Source: Chryseobacterium sp. 36-9 (GTDB lineage: Bacteria; Bacteroidota; Bacteroidia; Flavobacteriales; Weeksellaceae). From it: DNA of 32,507 bases. The position numbers were made by a program, and so were the translations under genes. The notes beneath the pieces were generated by a model. It ran no database searches. It had not been told where the DNA came from and worked only from the letters and a program-made list of their open reading frames with translations. Location: positions 11,379 through 43,885 of the forward strand of contig MKVE01000045.1 of NCBI GenBank assembly GCA_001898785.1. Reading direction: 5' to 3'. Position 1 is the stretch's first letter, and each line of letters begins with the position of its first letter. Shown one piece after another: positions 1 to 8,090 of this stretch.

Positions 1-458
1 ATGCAAACGTAATCATCGGCGGAAAATACGACGATTCCAAAGGCTGGTTTGTTCATCCGACAGTTATCGAAACAATCAATCCATATTACGAAAGTATTGT
101 TGAGGAGATCTTCGGTCCGATCTTAACGGTTTATATTTATGAAGATGAAAACTGGAACGAGACTCTGAAACTGGTCGATACTTCGACTCAATATTCTTTG
201 ACAGGTTCTATTTTTGCGCAGGACAGATACGCGATCGAAGAAGCTTACAAGGCTTTGGAAAATGCTTCAGGAAACTTCTATATCAATGACAAGCCAACCG
301 GAGCAGTTGTTGGTCAGCAGCCTTTCGGAGGTTCCAGAGCGTCCGGGACTAATGACAAAGCGGGTTCTAAAATGAATCTTCTGCGTTGGGTTTCTGTAAG
401 AAGCATCAAGGAAACTTTTGTGTCTCCAAAAGATTATAAATATCCATATTTAGGATAA
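1..458 (+). CDS. pruA: 1-pyrroline-5-carboxylate dehydrogenase, 3' end (partial)
   Basis: This is the C-terminal part of an aldehyde dehydrogenase that oxidises L-glutamate gamma-semialdehyde to glutamate, the second step of proline catabolism. The frame is open from base 3 at the window edge, so about 150 of the usual ~540 residues are present. Visible family signatures are EEIFGPILTVY, the NFYINDKPTGAVVGQQPFGG segment that closes the active site, and the end GSKMNLLRWVS. Proline dehydrogenase lies about 4 kb away on the opposite strand, so the two steps are encoded by separate genes and not by a fused PutA. Assignment to the PruA group, as opposed to another aldehyde dehydrogenase, rests on the GGSRASGTNDKAGS end and is strong. 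Confidence 0.93.
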   Translation, partial: ANVIIGGKYDDSKGWFVHPTVIETINPYYESIVEEIFGPILTVYIYEDENWNETLKLVDTSTQYSLTGSIFAQDRYAIEEAYKALENASGNFYINDKPTGAVVGQQPFGGSRASGTNDKAGSKMNLLRWVSVRSIKETFVSPKDYKYPYLG

Positions 459-479
459 TTCCTGGATTTTAATGTCAAT

Positions 480-533
480 ATGTCATTCCGAGAGAAGAAA
501 ATCATGATTGGTAAGATTCTTTCAGAATGACAT
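480..533. repeat. REP-like inverted repeat downstream of pruA
   Basis: Nine-base arms ATGTCATTC (480-488) and GAATGACAT (525-533) enclose about 36 bases with some further internal pairing. It lies between the pruA stop and pncA. It could serve as a weak terminator or be a dispersed non-coding repeat; elements ending in TGTCATTC are common between genes in this phylum (recalled, not searched). Confidence 0.45.
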
Positions 534-566
534 TTTGTATTTTTAATAACCTCACATTAATTAAAT

Positions 567-1172
567 ATGAAAAAGGCTCTTATAATAGTTGATATACAAA
601 ATGACTTCTGTGAAGGCGGCGCATTAGCCGTTCCGGAAGCTAACAGCATCATTCCTTACATCAATCTTCTGATGGAAGAAAATGAGTATGACCAAATCGT
701 TTTAACTCAAGACTGGCATCCGGCAAATCATAAAAGTTTTGCTTCAAACAATGGAAAAAATGTTGGCGAAACCATTTCTCTAAACGGCGTTCCACAGTTT
801 ATGTGGCCGGATCATTGTGTTCAGGGAACTTTTGGAGCAGAATTCCATAAAGATCTGAACCGTGATAAAGTCACTCATATTATCCAAAAAGGAAAAAACT
901 CCGAAATTGACAGCTACAGCGGTTTCCAGGATAACAATCATTTTATGAAAACCGGATTAGAAGATTTTCTGAAGTATCATGATATTCAGTTAGTAGAGAT
1001 TGTGGGATTGGCTTTGGATTATTGTGTGAAATTCACTGCGATTGATGCTTTCAATGCCGGATTTATTACTTGTTTACATTTTAACGGAACAAAAGCTGTA
1101 AATGTAAAACCAGACAGTGCGAGAAACACAATTTATGATTTGGTTGAGAAAGGAATTACTATTTTAGCGTAA
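567..1172 (+). CDS. pncA: Nicotinamidase (isochorismatase superfamily)
   Basis: It hydrolyses nicotinamide to nicotinate and ammonia in the NAD salvage pathway, in the cytoplasm. The 201-residue length is normal. The catalytic triad is visible: Asp9 in IIVDIQNDF, the Lys of IIQKG (about 108) and Cys153 in GLALDYCVKFT. Metal ligands appear as Asp49 and His51 in TQDWHP and His83 in WPDHC. The DSYSGF motif typical of bacterial nicotinamidases follows the lysine. The start ATG is preceded by an A/T-rich stretch without a Shine-Dalgarno, as usual here. It stands alone on the plus strand and converges on the DUF421 gene. Confidence 0.93.
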   Translation: MKKALIIVDIQNDFCEGGALAVPEANSIIPYINLLMEENEYDQIVLTQDWHPANHKSFASNNGKNVGETISLNGVPQFMWPDHCVQGTFGAEFHKDLNRDKVTHIIQKGKNSEIDSYSGFQDNNHFMKTGLEDFLKYHDIQLVEIVGLALDYCVKFTAIDAFNAGFITCLHFNGTKAVNVKPDSARNTIYDLVEKGITILA

Positions 1173-1196
1173 ATCACACTTTACTTTTTTTTAAGT

Positions 1197-1270
1197 CTTC
1201 GATTCCGCTCAGACTGACATCGCTGAATTAACATTTAGTATCAGATTTGTCACACTGATTGGAGTCGAAG
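1197..1270. repeat. MITE-like imperfect inverted repeat
   Basis: Two 23-base arms, 1197-1219 and 1248-1270, match in about 18 of 23 positions as inverted copies; both outer ends read CTTCGA in their own direction. It sits between convergent pncA and the DUF421 gene and could form a long stem acting as a two-way terminator. Short related pieces (CTTCGACTACG near 5635, ACTCTTCGAGAG near 14380) occur elsewhere in the window. Confidence 0.5.
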
Positions 1271-1287
1271 TGTTTTTATGACTTGCT

Positions 1288-1806
1288 TTATTGATTTCTA
1301 AACTTCCGTTTAAGCTTCGTTTTATGTCTGGAATAGTGCGTTTGATCTGAGATTTTATCTGTAGAGATCACACTGATATTTCCGTCCACTTCCAGAATAG
1401 CTAATTTTACGTCAGCCACTTTTTCGATCCCGTGCTCGTGAACAGCCTCTTCCAATTCGTCTTCTGAGATTTGGACCTTTCTCAAGATTTCCGGATACAC
1501 TATTCCGTCCTTTACAAGAATATAAGGATGATCTTCAATCAGTTCTTTTATTTTTTGATTTTTAAAAATAAATTTCTTCACGACAAAATTCGCAACAAAC
1601 AAGACCAAAGCTGCAACAATTCCGCCTTCCAGACTGCTGTTAGAGCCGACCATTGCATTTTGGACCGCATTACTTATCAAAAGCAAAAGAATCACATCAC
1701 CTGCATTGAGCTGTGACAATTGATTTTTGCCAAAAACACGCACGGCAATAACCATAAAAAAATAAACCGATAATGACCGGATAACGATATCTAGAATTGG
1801 ATTCAA
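1288..1806 (-). CDS. DUF421 (YetF-like) membrane protein
   Basis: A 172-residue member of the DUF421/YetF family. The N-terminal half holds three hydrophobic segments (about residues 5-25, 37-55 and 60-80) with the family motif VRVFGKNQLSQLNAGD between the first two. The soluble C-terminal half (residues 85-172) contains the ILVKDGIVYPEILRKVQIS element that corresponds to the DUF421 extracytoplasmic domain. The function of the family is not established; links to spore or envelope properties come from Bacillus only. The C-terminus is very basic. No operon partner: it converges with pncA and diverges from the lipoprotein gene at 1941. Confidence 0.85.
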   Translation of the reverse strand: MNPILDIVIRSLSVYFFMVIAVRVFGKNQLSQLNAGDVILLLLISNAVQNAMVGSNSSLEGGIVAALVLFVANFVVKKFIFKNQKIKELIEDHPYILVKDGIVYPEILRKVQISEDELEEAVHEHGIEKVADVKLAILEVDGNISVISTDKISDQTHYSRHKTKLKRKFRNQ

Positions 1807-1940
1807 CGACTAAAATATTTATAATTAAAGATAACTGTTTTTAGGATAATACGTCAATTGTATTTGCATATTTTTTGTATTGTAAAAGCTTTTTGAGAAT
1901 AACACCATTTTTAAACTATATTTGAAATTAAAACTAGACC

Positions 1941-2927
1941 ATGAAAAAACAACTTTTCATACTCGGTGTATCATTATGCCTTTTATCTTGTAAAAAAGAA
2001 GTCAAAAAAATTGCAACCATTGATAAACAGGAAATTACTATTGATACAATTTCTACCGAAAAGAAAAATCTTTCCAATTTTCATGTCTTCGATTTATATT
2101 TTATGGAAAATACCGGCAAGTACGATATATTTGTTTCTATGTCTGATATTTACAATGATTCTTTAGCTATTCCGAACGACATTATTGAAAATCAAAAAAC
2201 CAAGACTTTTACGGAGTTAAAACATTTTGAACTAACAGGAATTTATAGAGAAAAATTACTAAAAGGAACTTCTCTTTCGGAAACTGACACATTATTTCTT
2301 TACAATTACAGGGATGCCAAATTGCAAAAATTCCCGGTTCATGAGTTGAAATCAGTTGCCAATCTTGATCTTTATACCAGTGAAGGTGAAGAAATTTCTC
2401 ATTACAATTATATGGTTGGTTTCGAACTTAATCAACCTGAAATTTCTCAGGATGTAGCGATGGATAAAACTAATTATTCCTTAGCCACTTTTGGAAAAAG
2501 CAATCCATTTTCCGGTGAAAAAGTTGTTCCGGTACATTGGCAGAAAACAAGTCATGAGAAATTTCCTTTGGCATTGAAAAATGAAAAGAATTTAGAAAAT
2601 ACTTACCAAGCAAAATTTGAAAACCTTATCTATTATATTCAGGATTACAAAGGCGAATACGGCATTTCTAAAAGGCTATTAGCTGTAGTTAAAAACAACA
2701 AAGTTATTTTCGCAAAGACATATAAAACAGGAGAAGGCGCAGAATTCAACCCTTTGAACTTTATCAATAACAATGAATATAACGATTGGCAATGGACGGG
2801 AAAATTATTCAAAAATAAACCACCTGTTATTTTTGGTTTTGTATCAGAATCATTTGGCTGCCCATCCATAACTTTTTTAGACCATTCATATCCCGAGTTT
2901 TATATAGATTGTGACAATAGACATTAG
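1941..2927 (+). CDS. Putative lipoprotein of unknown function
   Basis: A 328-residue protein with an N-terminal lipoprotein signal: MKKQLF, a hydrophobic stretch, then the lipobox LLSC with Cys17, so it is probably anchored in a membrane facing the periplasm or outside. The rest is soluble, rich in Lys, Glu, Asn and aromatic residues, and no family was recognised. The C-terminal third (about 225-328) contains a segment describing a compact domain with KTYKTGEGAEF and SFGCPSITF. The next gene begins 19 bases past its stop and also encodes a lipoprotein, so the two may be co-transcribed. Confidence 0.7.
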   Translation: MKKQLFILGVSLCLLSCKKEVKKIATIDKQEITIDTISTEKKNLSNFHVFDLYFMENTGKYDIFVSMSDIYNDSLAIPNDIIENQKTKTFTELKHFELTGIYREKLLKGTSLSETDTLFLYNYRDAKLQKFPVHELKSVANLDLYTSEGEEISHYNYMVGFELNQPEISQDVAMDKTNYSLATFGKSNPFSGEKVVPVHWQKTSHEKFPLALKNEKNLENTYQAKFENLIYYIQDYKGEYGISKRLLAVVKNNKVIFAKTYKTGEGAEFNPLNFINNNEYNDWQWTGKLFKNKPPVIFGFVSESFGCPSITFLDHSYPEFYIDCDNRH

Positions 2928-2946
2928 AAATATTCTAACACTGACT

Positions 2947-3696
2947 ATGATGAAAAAACCAGTTTTAATTATATCTGCACTTATAATAATTTTTAGTTGC
3001 AACAAGAAAGAGAAAACTCTTCAAGAAAAGGCAACAGTGCCCAAAACAGAAACATTGGAAAATAAATCTGATGAGCCCGATGAAGACCCGGCTTATGTTT
3101 TTCCGAAAACCGGAAAGAAAGCGGAAGATTTCATCACCAAACCTGATATTTTCGAAATACAATATCAAGCAGATGGCGATTTGAATGGCGATAAATTAGA
3201 TGATATTGTCATTGTAAGAAAAGACAAGAAAAATAAAACGGCACCTCGCTCTATGCTGGTACTTCTACAAAATCAAGATAAAACATATCGGTTGGATAAA
3301 ATCTCGCATCTTGCAATGCCTGCAGAATATAACGACAGTGATTTCAAATTTTATGACACAGAAGATGTTTCTATTGACAAGGGTATTTTGAGCATTCAAC
3401 TTTATGGGATTGGTCCGAGTGGTAATCTTTTCAGTCATTACAAATATTTCGGTAAAGATTTGCTGTTAACCAATATCGAAACTTTCAATATGGGCGCCGG
3501 AAGCCATCAATCTCTTAATTATGATGTGATGAAAGGAGAACTATTTCAGGAGCTTATCAATACAATGGAAGAAGAAATGCCTTCCACAAAAAAAACGTTT
3601 CATTTGAAACCACAGAAAATCAAATTTGAAAATGCTTCTCCAGATGCTGTAATTGAGGATACTTATAAAGTAACCGATGCGGAAAATCAAAATTGA
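2947..3696 (+). CDS. Putative lipoprotein with a calcium-loop-like motif
   Basis: The ATG at 2947 is preferred over one at 2911, because only from here does the protein begin with a proper lipoprotein signal: MMKKP, a hydrophobic stretch and the lipobox IFSC; the upstream start would overlap the previous gene. The mature part is acidic and Lys-rich. Near residue 80 the motif DGDLNGDKLDDIVIV resembles the Asp-rich loop of FG-GAP/VCBS-type repeats, which bind calcium in beta-propellers, but only one copy is seen. The function is unknown. It lies 19 bases after the preceding lipoprotein gene. Confidence 0.7.
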   Translation: MMKKPVLIISALIIIFSCNKKEKTLQEKATVPKTETLENKSDEPDEDPAYVFPKTGKKAEDFITKPDIFEIQYQADGDLNGDKLDDIVIVRKDKKNKTAPRSMLVLLQNQDKTYRLDKISHLAMPAEYNDSDFKFYDTEDVSIDKGILSIQLYGIGPSGNLFSHYKYFGKDLLLTNIETFNMGAGSHQSLNYDVMKGELFQELINTMEEEMPSTKKTFHLKPQKIKFENASPDAVIEDTYKVTDAENQN

Positions 3697-3748
3697 ATAA
3701 CTTTAAAAACGAATGTTGATTATCTTTGATTCAAATATTAAAGTAATT

Positions 3749-4192
3749 ATGGTAAAGAAATTTTTTTTAGCATTCAGCATTTTTGTTGTGTCGATATTAT
3801 TTGCACAAAAAAATAACGATCAACAATCGGTTGCCGAAGTGTCAGAAAAACTCAGATTAGCAATGATCAGTGGTGATAAAGCTGTTTTAGAATCATTGAT
3901 TCTTCCGGAACTGACTTACGGCCATTCCGGCGGACACATTGATGATGCTAAAGAATTTGTAGAAAAACTGGTCAGCAAAAAATCAAATTTCCTGACTATT
4001 GAAAATACCAATCAAAATATTCAAATCGTAGATAAAACTGCAATTGTCCGAAATCATTTGTTTGCCAAAACCGCAGATCTCGGAAAGGAACCTGGAGAAG
4101 TGAGTCTAGATATTCTATACGTTTGGCAGAAAACTAAAAATGGCTGGAAGTTGTTGGCTCGACAGGCTGTGAAGGTGGAAAAAAAGAAATAA
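3749..4192 (+). CDS. Exported NTF2-like (DUF4440-type) protein
   Basis: Starting at the ATG at 3749, the 147-residue product begins with a classic signal peptide (MVKKFFLAFSIFVVSILFAQ, cleavage after Ala-Gln or nearby); the earlier ATG at 3713 would put 12 unlikely residues before it. The mature part has the SnoaL/DUF4440 layout: a helix (VAEVSEKLRLAMISGD), the TYGHSGG strand region and a final strand DILYVWQKTKNGWKLLARQA. Such proteins form small cone-shaped folds, either enzymes or ligand binders; no activity can be predicted. It converges with the proline dehydrogenase gene. Confidence 0.75.
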   Translation: MVKKFFLAFSIFVVSILFAQKNNDQQSVAEVSEKLRLAMISGDKAVLESLILPELTYGHSGGHIDDAKEFVEKLVSKKSNFLTIENTNQNIQIVDKTAIVRNHLFAKTADLGKEPGEVSLDILYVWQKTKNGWKLLARQAVKVEKKK

Positions 4193-4213
4193 AAAGCTAT
4201 TGATTATAAAAAT

Positions 4214-4239
4214 GAAAATCCGCCTCACAGCGGATTTTC
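4214..4239. terminator. Bidirectional terminator between convergent genes
   Basis: A perfect 10-base stem, GAAAATCCGC (4214-4223) and GCGGATTTTC (4230-4239), with a 6-base loop. The A-rich left flank and T-rich right flank let it act on both strands. It lies between the NTF2-like gene and proline dehydrogenase. Confidence 0.8.
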
Positions 4240-4245
4240 TAATTT

Positions 4246-5409
4246 CTATTTTCTTCTCTTCAATTCTTTTTGTATCAATCCTAATTCCCTTCCCGTTTGT
4301 CCGGCAACAGAGGTATTTTCCTGTGCACGTCTTGTAAGATAAGGAACAACATCTTTTACAGGTCCATATGGAAGATACTTAGCAACATTATAGTGTTTGT
4401 CGGCAAGATAATAAGTAATATTATCACTCATTCCATAAAGCTGCCCGAAATAAATGTGCGGATTATCGTGTTCCAACCCTTTAGTTTTCATTTTATCCAT
4501 CACCAGCTCAGTTGACTTCTCATTATGCGTCCCGAAAAATGCTGAAACTTTATCCAGATGCGCCATTACAAAATCGATTCCGGCATTGTAATTATCATCA
4601 GTTGCCTGTTTGGTTGGCTGGATCGGATCCGGATAATTTTGCTCTTCGGCTCTTTTTCTTTCCTTCTCCATATATGCACCGCGAACAATCTTATAACCAA
4701 TGAAATAACCTTTTTCTCCGGCTCTTTCCAGATGAGCGTTCATATATTCCAGACGACCGGTTCTGTACATTTGGATTGTGTTCCAGACAATGGCTTTTTC
4801 CTTATTGTATTTCTCCATCATTTCTTCGCAAAGTTGATCAGCCGCATCCTGCATCCAGGTTTCTTCCGCATCTACCATTACTTTTTTATCGCTTTCGAAA
4901 CAAAGTTGACAAACTTCATCAAAACGCTGAACTACTCTATTCCATTCTTCTTTCTGGCTTGTTGTCAATTCTTTCCCTTTTCCAACTTCTTCATAAATAT
5001 CAATTCTCCCAAAAGCTGTTGGCTTGAAAACAATAAACGGAATCGCTGGATTTCCTACAGAAAATCTGACAATATCTTTAATCTCTTTACAAACCGCATC
5101 AAAAACCTCTTCCTCTTCTTTACCTTCAATCGAATAATCGAAGATACTTCCAACGCCACGTTTGAACATCTGCTTCACAACCTTCATACTTTCTTCACGG
5201 GTTTCGCCACCGCAAAACTGTTCGAATAAAGTCTGCTTCACAATCCCATCCACAAACGGAAAATTGTTCTTAACGGTAAAATTGAGAAGAGAAACACCAA
5301 TATTGGTCAATGCAGGCTGTTCAATCGCTTTGAACATCCAGTAGGCTTTTTTCAGCTGAGCATCCGTTTTATCGGCAAATGCGAGCTTTGTATCATTGAA
5401 AATACTCAT
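4246..5409 (-). CDS. Proline dehydrogenase
   Basis: A monofunctional FAD-dependent proline dehydrogenase of 387 residues, oxidising proline to 1-pyrroline-5-carboxylate with electrons passed to the respiratory chain. Family motifs are seen in order: VFKPTAFG with the flavin-contact Lys, VMVDAEETWMQD, YKIVRGAYMEKERKRA, GTHNEKS, and near the C-terminus YLPYGPVKDVVPYLTRRAQEN, whose Arg-Arg-x-x-Glu-Asn element binds the substrate carboxylate. It lacks a P5C dehydrogenase domain; that activity is supplied by the separate pruA whose end opens the window. Transcribed alone, convergent with the NTF2-like gene. Confidence 0.93.
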   Translation of the reverse strand: MSIFNDTKLAFADKTDAQLKKAYWMFKAIEQPALTNIGVSLLNFTVKNNFPFVDGIVKQTLFEQFCGGETREESMKVVKQMFKRGVGSIFDYSIEGKEEEEVFDAVCKEIKDIVRFSVGNPAIPFIVFKPTAFGRIDIYEEVGKGKELTTSQKEEWNRVVQRFDEVCQLCFESDKKVMVDAEETWMQDAADQLCEEMMEKYNKEKAIVWNTIQMYRTGRLEYMNAHLERAGEKGYFIGYKIVRGAYMEKERKRAEEQNYPDPIQPTKQATDDNYNAGIDFVMAHLDKVSAFFGTHNEKSTELVMDKMKTKGLEHDNPHIYFGQLYGMSDNITYYLADKHYNVAKYLPYGPVKDVVPYLTRRAQENTSVAGQTGRELGLIQKELKRRK

Positions 5410-5581
5410 ATCCAGAATTTGGTCTCAAATGTAAATATTATTTCGATTTTTGAATGACTTTTGAAGCTAAATTTTATCAGAAATATAAAATTAATTAAAC
5501 AAAAAATCGATAATTCATCATAATCAGAAATCCGCCGAATGAATGATAATTTTTACAGTTGATTTTTATTAATTATCAAAC

Positions 5582-5616
5582 AAACCCTTTCAGAGTTTAA
5601 AACTCTGAAAGGGTTT
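5582..5616. repeat. Perfect 17-bp palindrome in the putA-purH gap
   Basis: In the 310-base gap 5410-5719, arms of 17 bases (5582-5598 and 5600-5616, core CCCTTTCAGAG/CTCTGAAAGGG) are exact inverted copies around one central base. It can fold as a terminator for purH, which ends at 5720 on the minus strand only if read-through is short, but position and symmetry equally suggest a dispersed palindromic element. The rest of the gap is AT-rich with fragments of TTTGTG-type repeats (5670-5712) and nothing coding. Confidence 0.65.
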
Positions 5617-5719
5617 AAATTTATATTTCAATACTTCGACTACGTTCAACCCAACACTCACATAGAATAAAAACTTTGTGTTTGTGTTAAAATCTTTGTG
5701 ATTTTGTGGTTAAGCTTAA

Positions 5720-7237
5720 TCAATGCAAAAAATGTCTCATTCCCGTGAACAACATCGGAATCTTGTGCTCATTCGCTGCTTCGATAGAATCATTGTCTTT
5801 CATACTTCCGCCAGGCTGAATAATCGCTTTGATACCTTCCTGAGCACAGAAATCCACTACATCTCTGAACGGGAAAAACGCATCCGAAGCCAGAACCAAT
5901 TCGCCATCGAATTTCTTTTTTGCTCTTTCAATGGCCTGTTGTGTTGCCCAGATTCTGTTCACCTGTCCTCCGCCAATTCCGATTGCCTGAACACCGTTTG
6001 AGACCACGATTGCATTGGATTTCACATATTTAACAACTCTTTGAGAGAATAACAAAGCTTTTCTCTGCTCTTCTGTTGGAGCCGTTTCTGTCATTAATTT
6101 GATATCGTCTGAAAATTGATCATCAGCATTCTGAACAAGCATTCCGCCATCGATTTTTACCCAAACCTGTTTGTCAGTAACTGAATTTTTGATTTTGATG
6201 ATTCTAAGGTTTTTCTTTTTTCTAAGAATTTCCAAAGCTTCATCATCAAAGTCAGTCGCCATTACAATCTCAAGGAAGGTTTTGTTTAATTCCTCTGCTG
6301 TTGCAGCGTCTACTTTATAATTCATTCCGATGATGCCACCAAAAATAGAAATCGGGTCACACTCAAAAGTTTTTGTGTAAGTTTCCAAAGCTGAAGTTCC
6401 AACCGCAACACCGCAAGGTGTAGAATGTTTAACGGCACAACAAGCCATTTCTTCTTTGAACTCGTTGACGACTTTCCAGCACAAATCCATATCACGAAGA
6501 TTATTGAAAGACAATTCTTTACCGCCCAAAATCTCAAAATCTTTCATTGCACCATTTTCGAAAGTCGAAGTATAATAAGCTGCAGACTGATGAGGATTCT
6601 CACCATATCTAAGGTCAGAAACCTTTTTGTAAGAAGCATTCAAATAAGTAGGATATTCTTCATCCAAAAGCATACTGGAAATCGCTGCATCATAAGCAGA
6701 AGTCAGATTGAATACTTTTCCGGCCAGTTTTTTTCTGGTTTCGATGGCTGAATCACCGTTTTCTGACATTTCATTTTGAACAATTTCGTAGTCATTAACA
6801 TCTGTCAAAACTGTTACTGAATTGAAATTCTTAGCTGCAGAACGCAACATAGAAGGTCCGCCAATATCGATGAATTCTACTTTTTCGTCAAGAGAAATAT
6901 TCTTATTAACGTTTTCAAAAAACGGATAAAGATTTACAATAACCATATCAATCAGTCCAATTTCGTACTCCTGAACTGTTTTCATATGTTCTTCGTTGGA
7001 ACGAACCGCCAACAATCCGCCGTGAACTTTTGGATGAAGCGTTTTCACTCTTCCGTCCAGCATCTCTGGAAAATCGGTCACTTCATCAATCTGGATTGGA
7101 TTAAGTCCAGCGTCTTTCAAATGTTTGAAAGTACCGCCTGTGGAAATCAGTTCGTAATTGTTAGCTTCCAAAAATCTGGCAAAATCTACCAAACCGCTTT
7201 TATCAGAAACACTGATCAATACTCTTTTTTTACTCAT
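5720..7237 (-). CDS. purH: Bifunctional AICAR transformylase / IMP cyclohydrolase
   Basis: It catalyses the last two steps of de novo purine synthesis, formylating AICAR with 10-formyl-THF and closing the ring to IMP. Length is 505 residues from the ATG at 7237; an in-frame TTG twelve bases upstream is less likely. The N-terminal MGS-like cyclohydrolase domain shows [23 protein letters not shown] and [16 protein letters not shown]. The C-terminal transformylase domain shows [13 protein letters not shown], the catalytic Lys-His pair in [19 protein letters not shown] and the closing FTGMRHFLH. purN and purM lie upstream on the same strand with gaps of about 200 and 80 bases, so co-transcription is possible but not assured. 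Confidence 0.97.
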   Translation of the reverse strand: MSKKRVLISVSDKSGLVDFARFLEANNYELISTGGTFKHLKDAGLNPIQIDEVTDFPEMLDGRVKTLHPKVHGGLLAVRSNEEHMKTVQEYEIGLIDMVIVNLYPFFENVNKNISLDEKVEFIDIGGPSMLRSAAKNFNSVTVLTDVNDYEIVQNEMSENGDSAIETRKKLAGKVFNLTSAYDAAISSMLLDEEYPTYLNASYKKVSDLRYGENPHQSAAYYTSTFENGAMKDFEILGGKELSFNNLRDMDLCWKVVNEFKEEMACCAVKHSTPCGVAVGTSALETYTKTFECDPISIFGGIIGMNYKVDAATAEELNKTFLEIVMATDFDDEALEILRKKKNLRIIKIKNSVTDKQVWVKIDGGMLVQNADDQFSDDIKLMTETAPTEEQRKALLFSQRVVKYVKSNAIVVSNGVQAIGIGGGQVNRIWATQQAIERAKKKFDGELVLASDAFFPFRDVVDFCAQEGIKAIIQPGGSMKDNDSIEAANEHKIPMLFTGMRHFLH

Positions 7238-7285
7238 TCTTTCTTTCAATTTTACTTTTTACAGCTTTATTCAAACTGTGATTTA

Positions 7286-7334
7286 CCGGTTCTTTCACCT
7301 CCGGATTTTTATTATTAGATTGCTCCAACGGAGC
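7286..7334 (-). repeat. Small inverted repeats in the purH leader
   Basis: Between purN and purH, the stem GCTCC-AAC-GGAGC (7322-7334) and a CCGG...CCGG pair (7286-7304) lie close together. The GCTCC/GGAGC hairpin looks like a remnant of a repeat family seen between genes in flavobacteria (recalled). Whether it regulates purH is unknown; no T-run follows it. Confidence 0.35.
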
Positions 7335-7444
7335 TGTTAATTTCGTTTTTAAAAATTAAAGTTAATTTGAATTAAAATTCATAAACTACTATATCAAAAT
7401 ATTTTATGAATCAAAATATAATTTTTACTTTAACTTAATAAAGC

Positions 7445-8008
7445 CTATTTATTAAGAACCAAATCAATGGCTATTGGGAAAATATCATATTCAATCTGAT
7501 GAACTTTTTGAGCTAATGTTTCTGCTGTATCATGCTCATCAATATCAAATTTTCCCTGCAGAATAACTTTGCCTTCATCAATTCCCGAAGTCACAAAATG
7601 AACGGTTGCACCACTTTCTTTTTCGCCAGCTTCAATCACAGCATTGTGAACATGATGACCCCACATTCCTTTTCCACCAAATTTGGGCAACAACGCCGGA
7701 TGAATATTAATAATCTTTCCGCTCCATTTTTCGCAGAATTCTGGTTTTAAAATCGATAGAAAACCTGCCAGAACAATCAAATCTGTATTTTCGGGAATTG
7801 CTTTTTCTAAATTCTCAGAAAAGTCCTTTCCTCGTTTGATTAATTGATTCGGAATGTTATGTTTTTCTGCTCTTTCCAATCCGAAACATTCTCTGTCAGC
7901 AATGACTTGATTGATTTTCGCATTCCGGATTTTACCATTGTCAATGCAGTCAATAATTCTTTGTAAATTGGTTCCTGAACCTGAAATTAAAATAGTGATA
8001 TTCTTCAT
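7445..8008 (-). CDS. purN: Phosphoribosylglycinamide formyltransferase
   Basis: It transfers a formyl group from 10-formyl-THF to GAR in the third step of purine synthesis. At 187 residues it has the length of single-domain GARTs. The phosphate-binding loop ISGSGTNLQ is at residues 8-16, and the catalytic set is visible as Asn101 and His103 in IINIHPALLP and Asp144 in TSGIDEGKVI. GATVHFV precedes the catalytic Asp as usual. It lies between purM and purH on the same strand. Confidence 0.96.
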   Translation of the reverse strand: MKNITILISGSGTNLQRIIDCIDNGKIRNAKINQVIADRECFGLERAEKHNIPNQLIKRGKDFSENLEKAIPENTDLIVLAGFLSILKPEFCEKWSGKIINIHPALLPKFGGKGMWGHHVHNAVIEAGEKESGATVHFVTSGIDEGKVILQGKFDIDEHDTAETLAQKVHQIEYDIFPIAIDLVLNK

Positions 8009-8013
8009 AATCT

Positions 8014-8090
8014 AACCACAAAGACACAAAAGGATTCACAAGGCTCACAAATTTGCGCTCTTTGTGCAAAGGCTTTGTGACTTTGTGTTT
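8014..8090. repeat. Inverted CACAAAG/CTTTGTG repeat between purM and purN
   Basis: Arms 8014-8030 and 8074-8090 are 17 bases long and match in 15 positions as inverted copies, with additional TTTGTG units between. The right end reaches the purM stop codon. Similar TTTGTG-rich pieces occur at 5670-5712, so this looks like a dispersed non-coding repeat that could also form an intercistronic stem. Confidence 0.55.

Noticed and set aside
2911-2946. An upstream start for the second lipoprotein
   Set aside because: It would overlap the previous gene and place extra residues before an obvious lipoprotein signal.
4558-5229. A 223-codon plus-strand frame opposite proline dehydrogenase
   Set aside because: It is antisense to a gene with clear catalytic motifs and its translation is a low-complexity mix of Phe, Ile and His without any recognisable domain.
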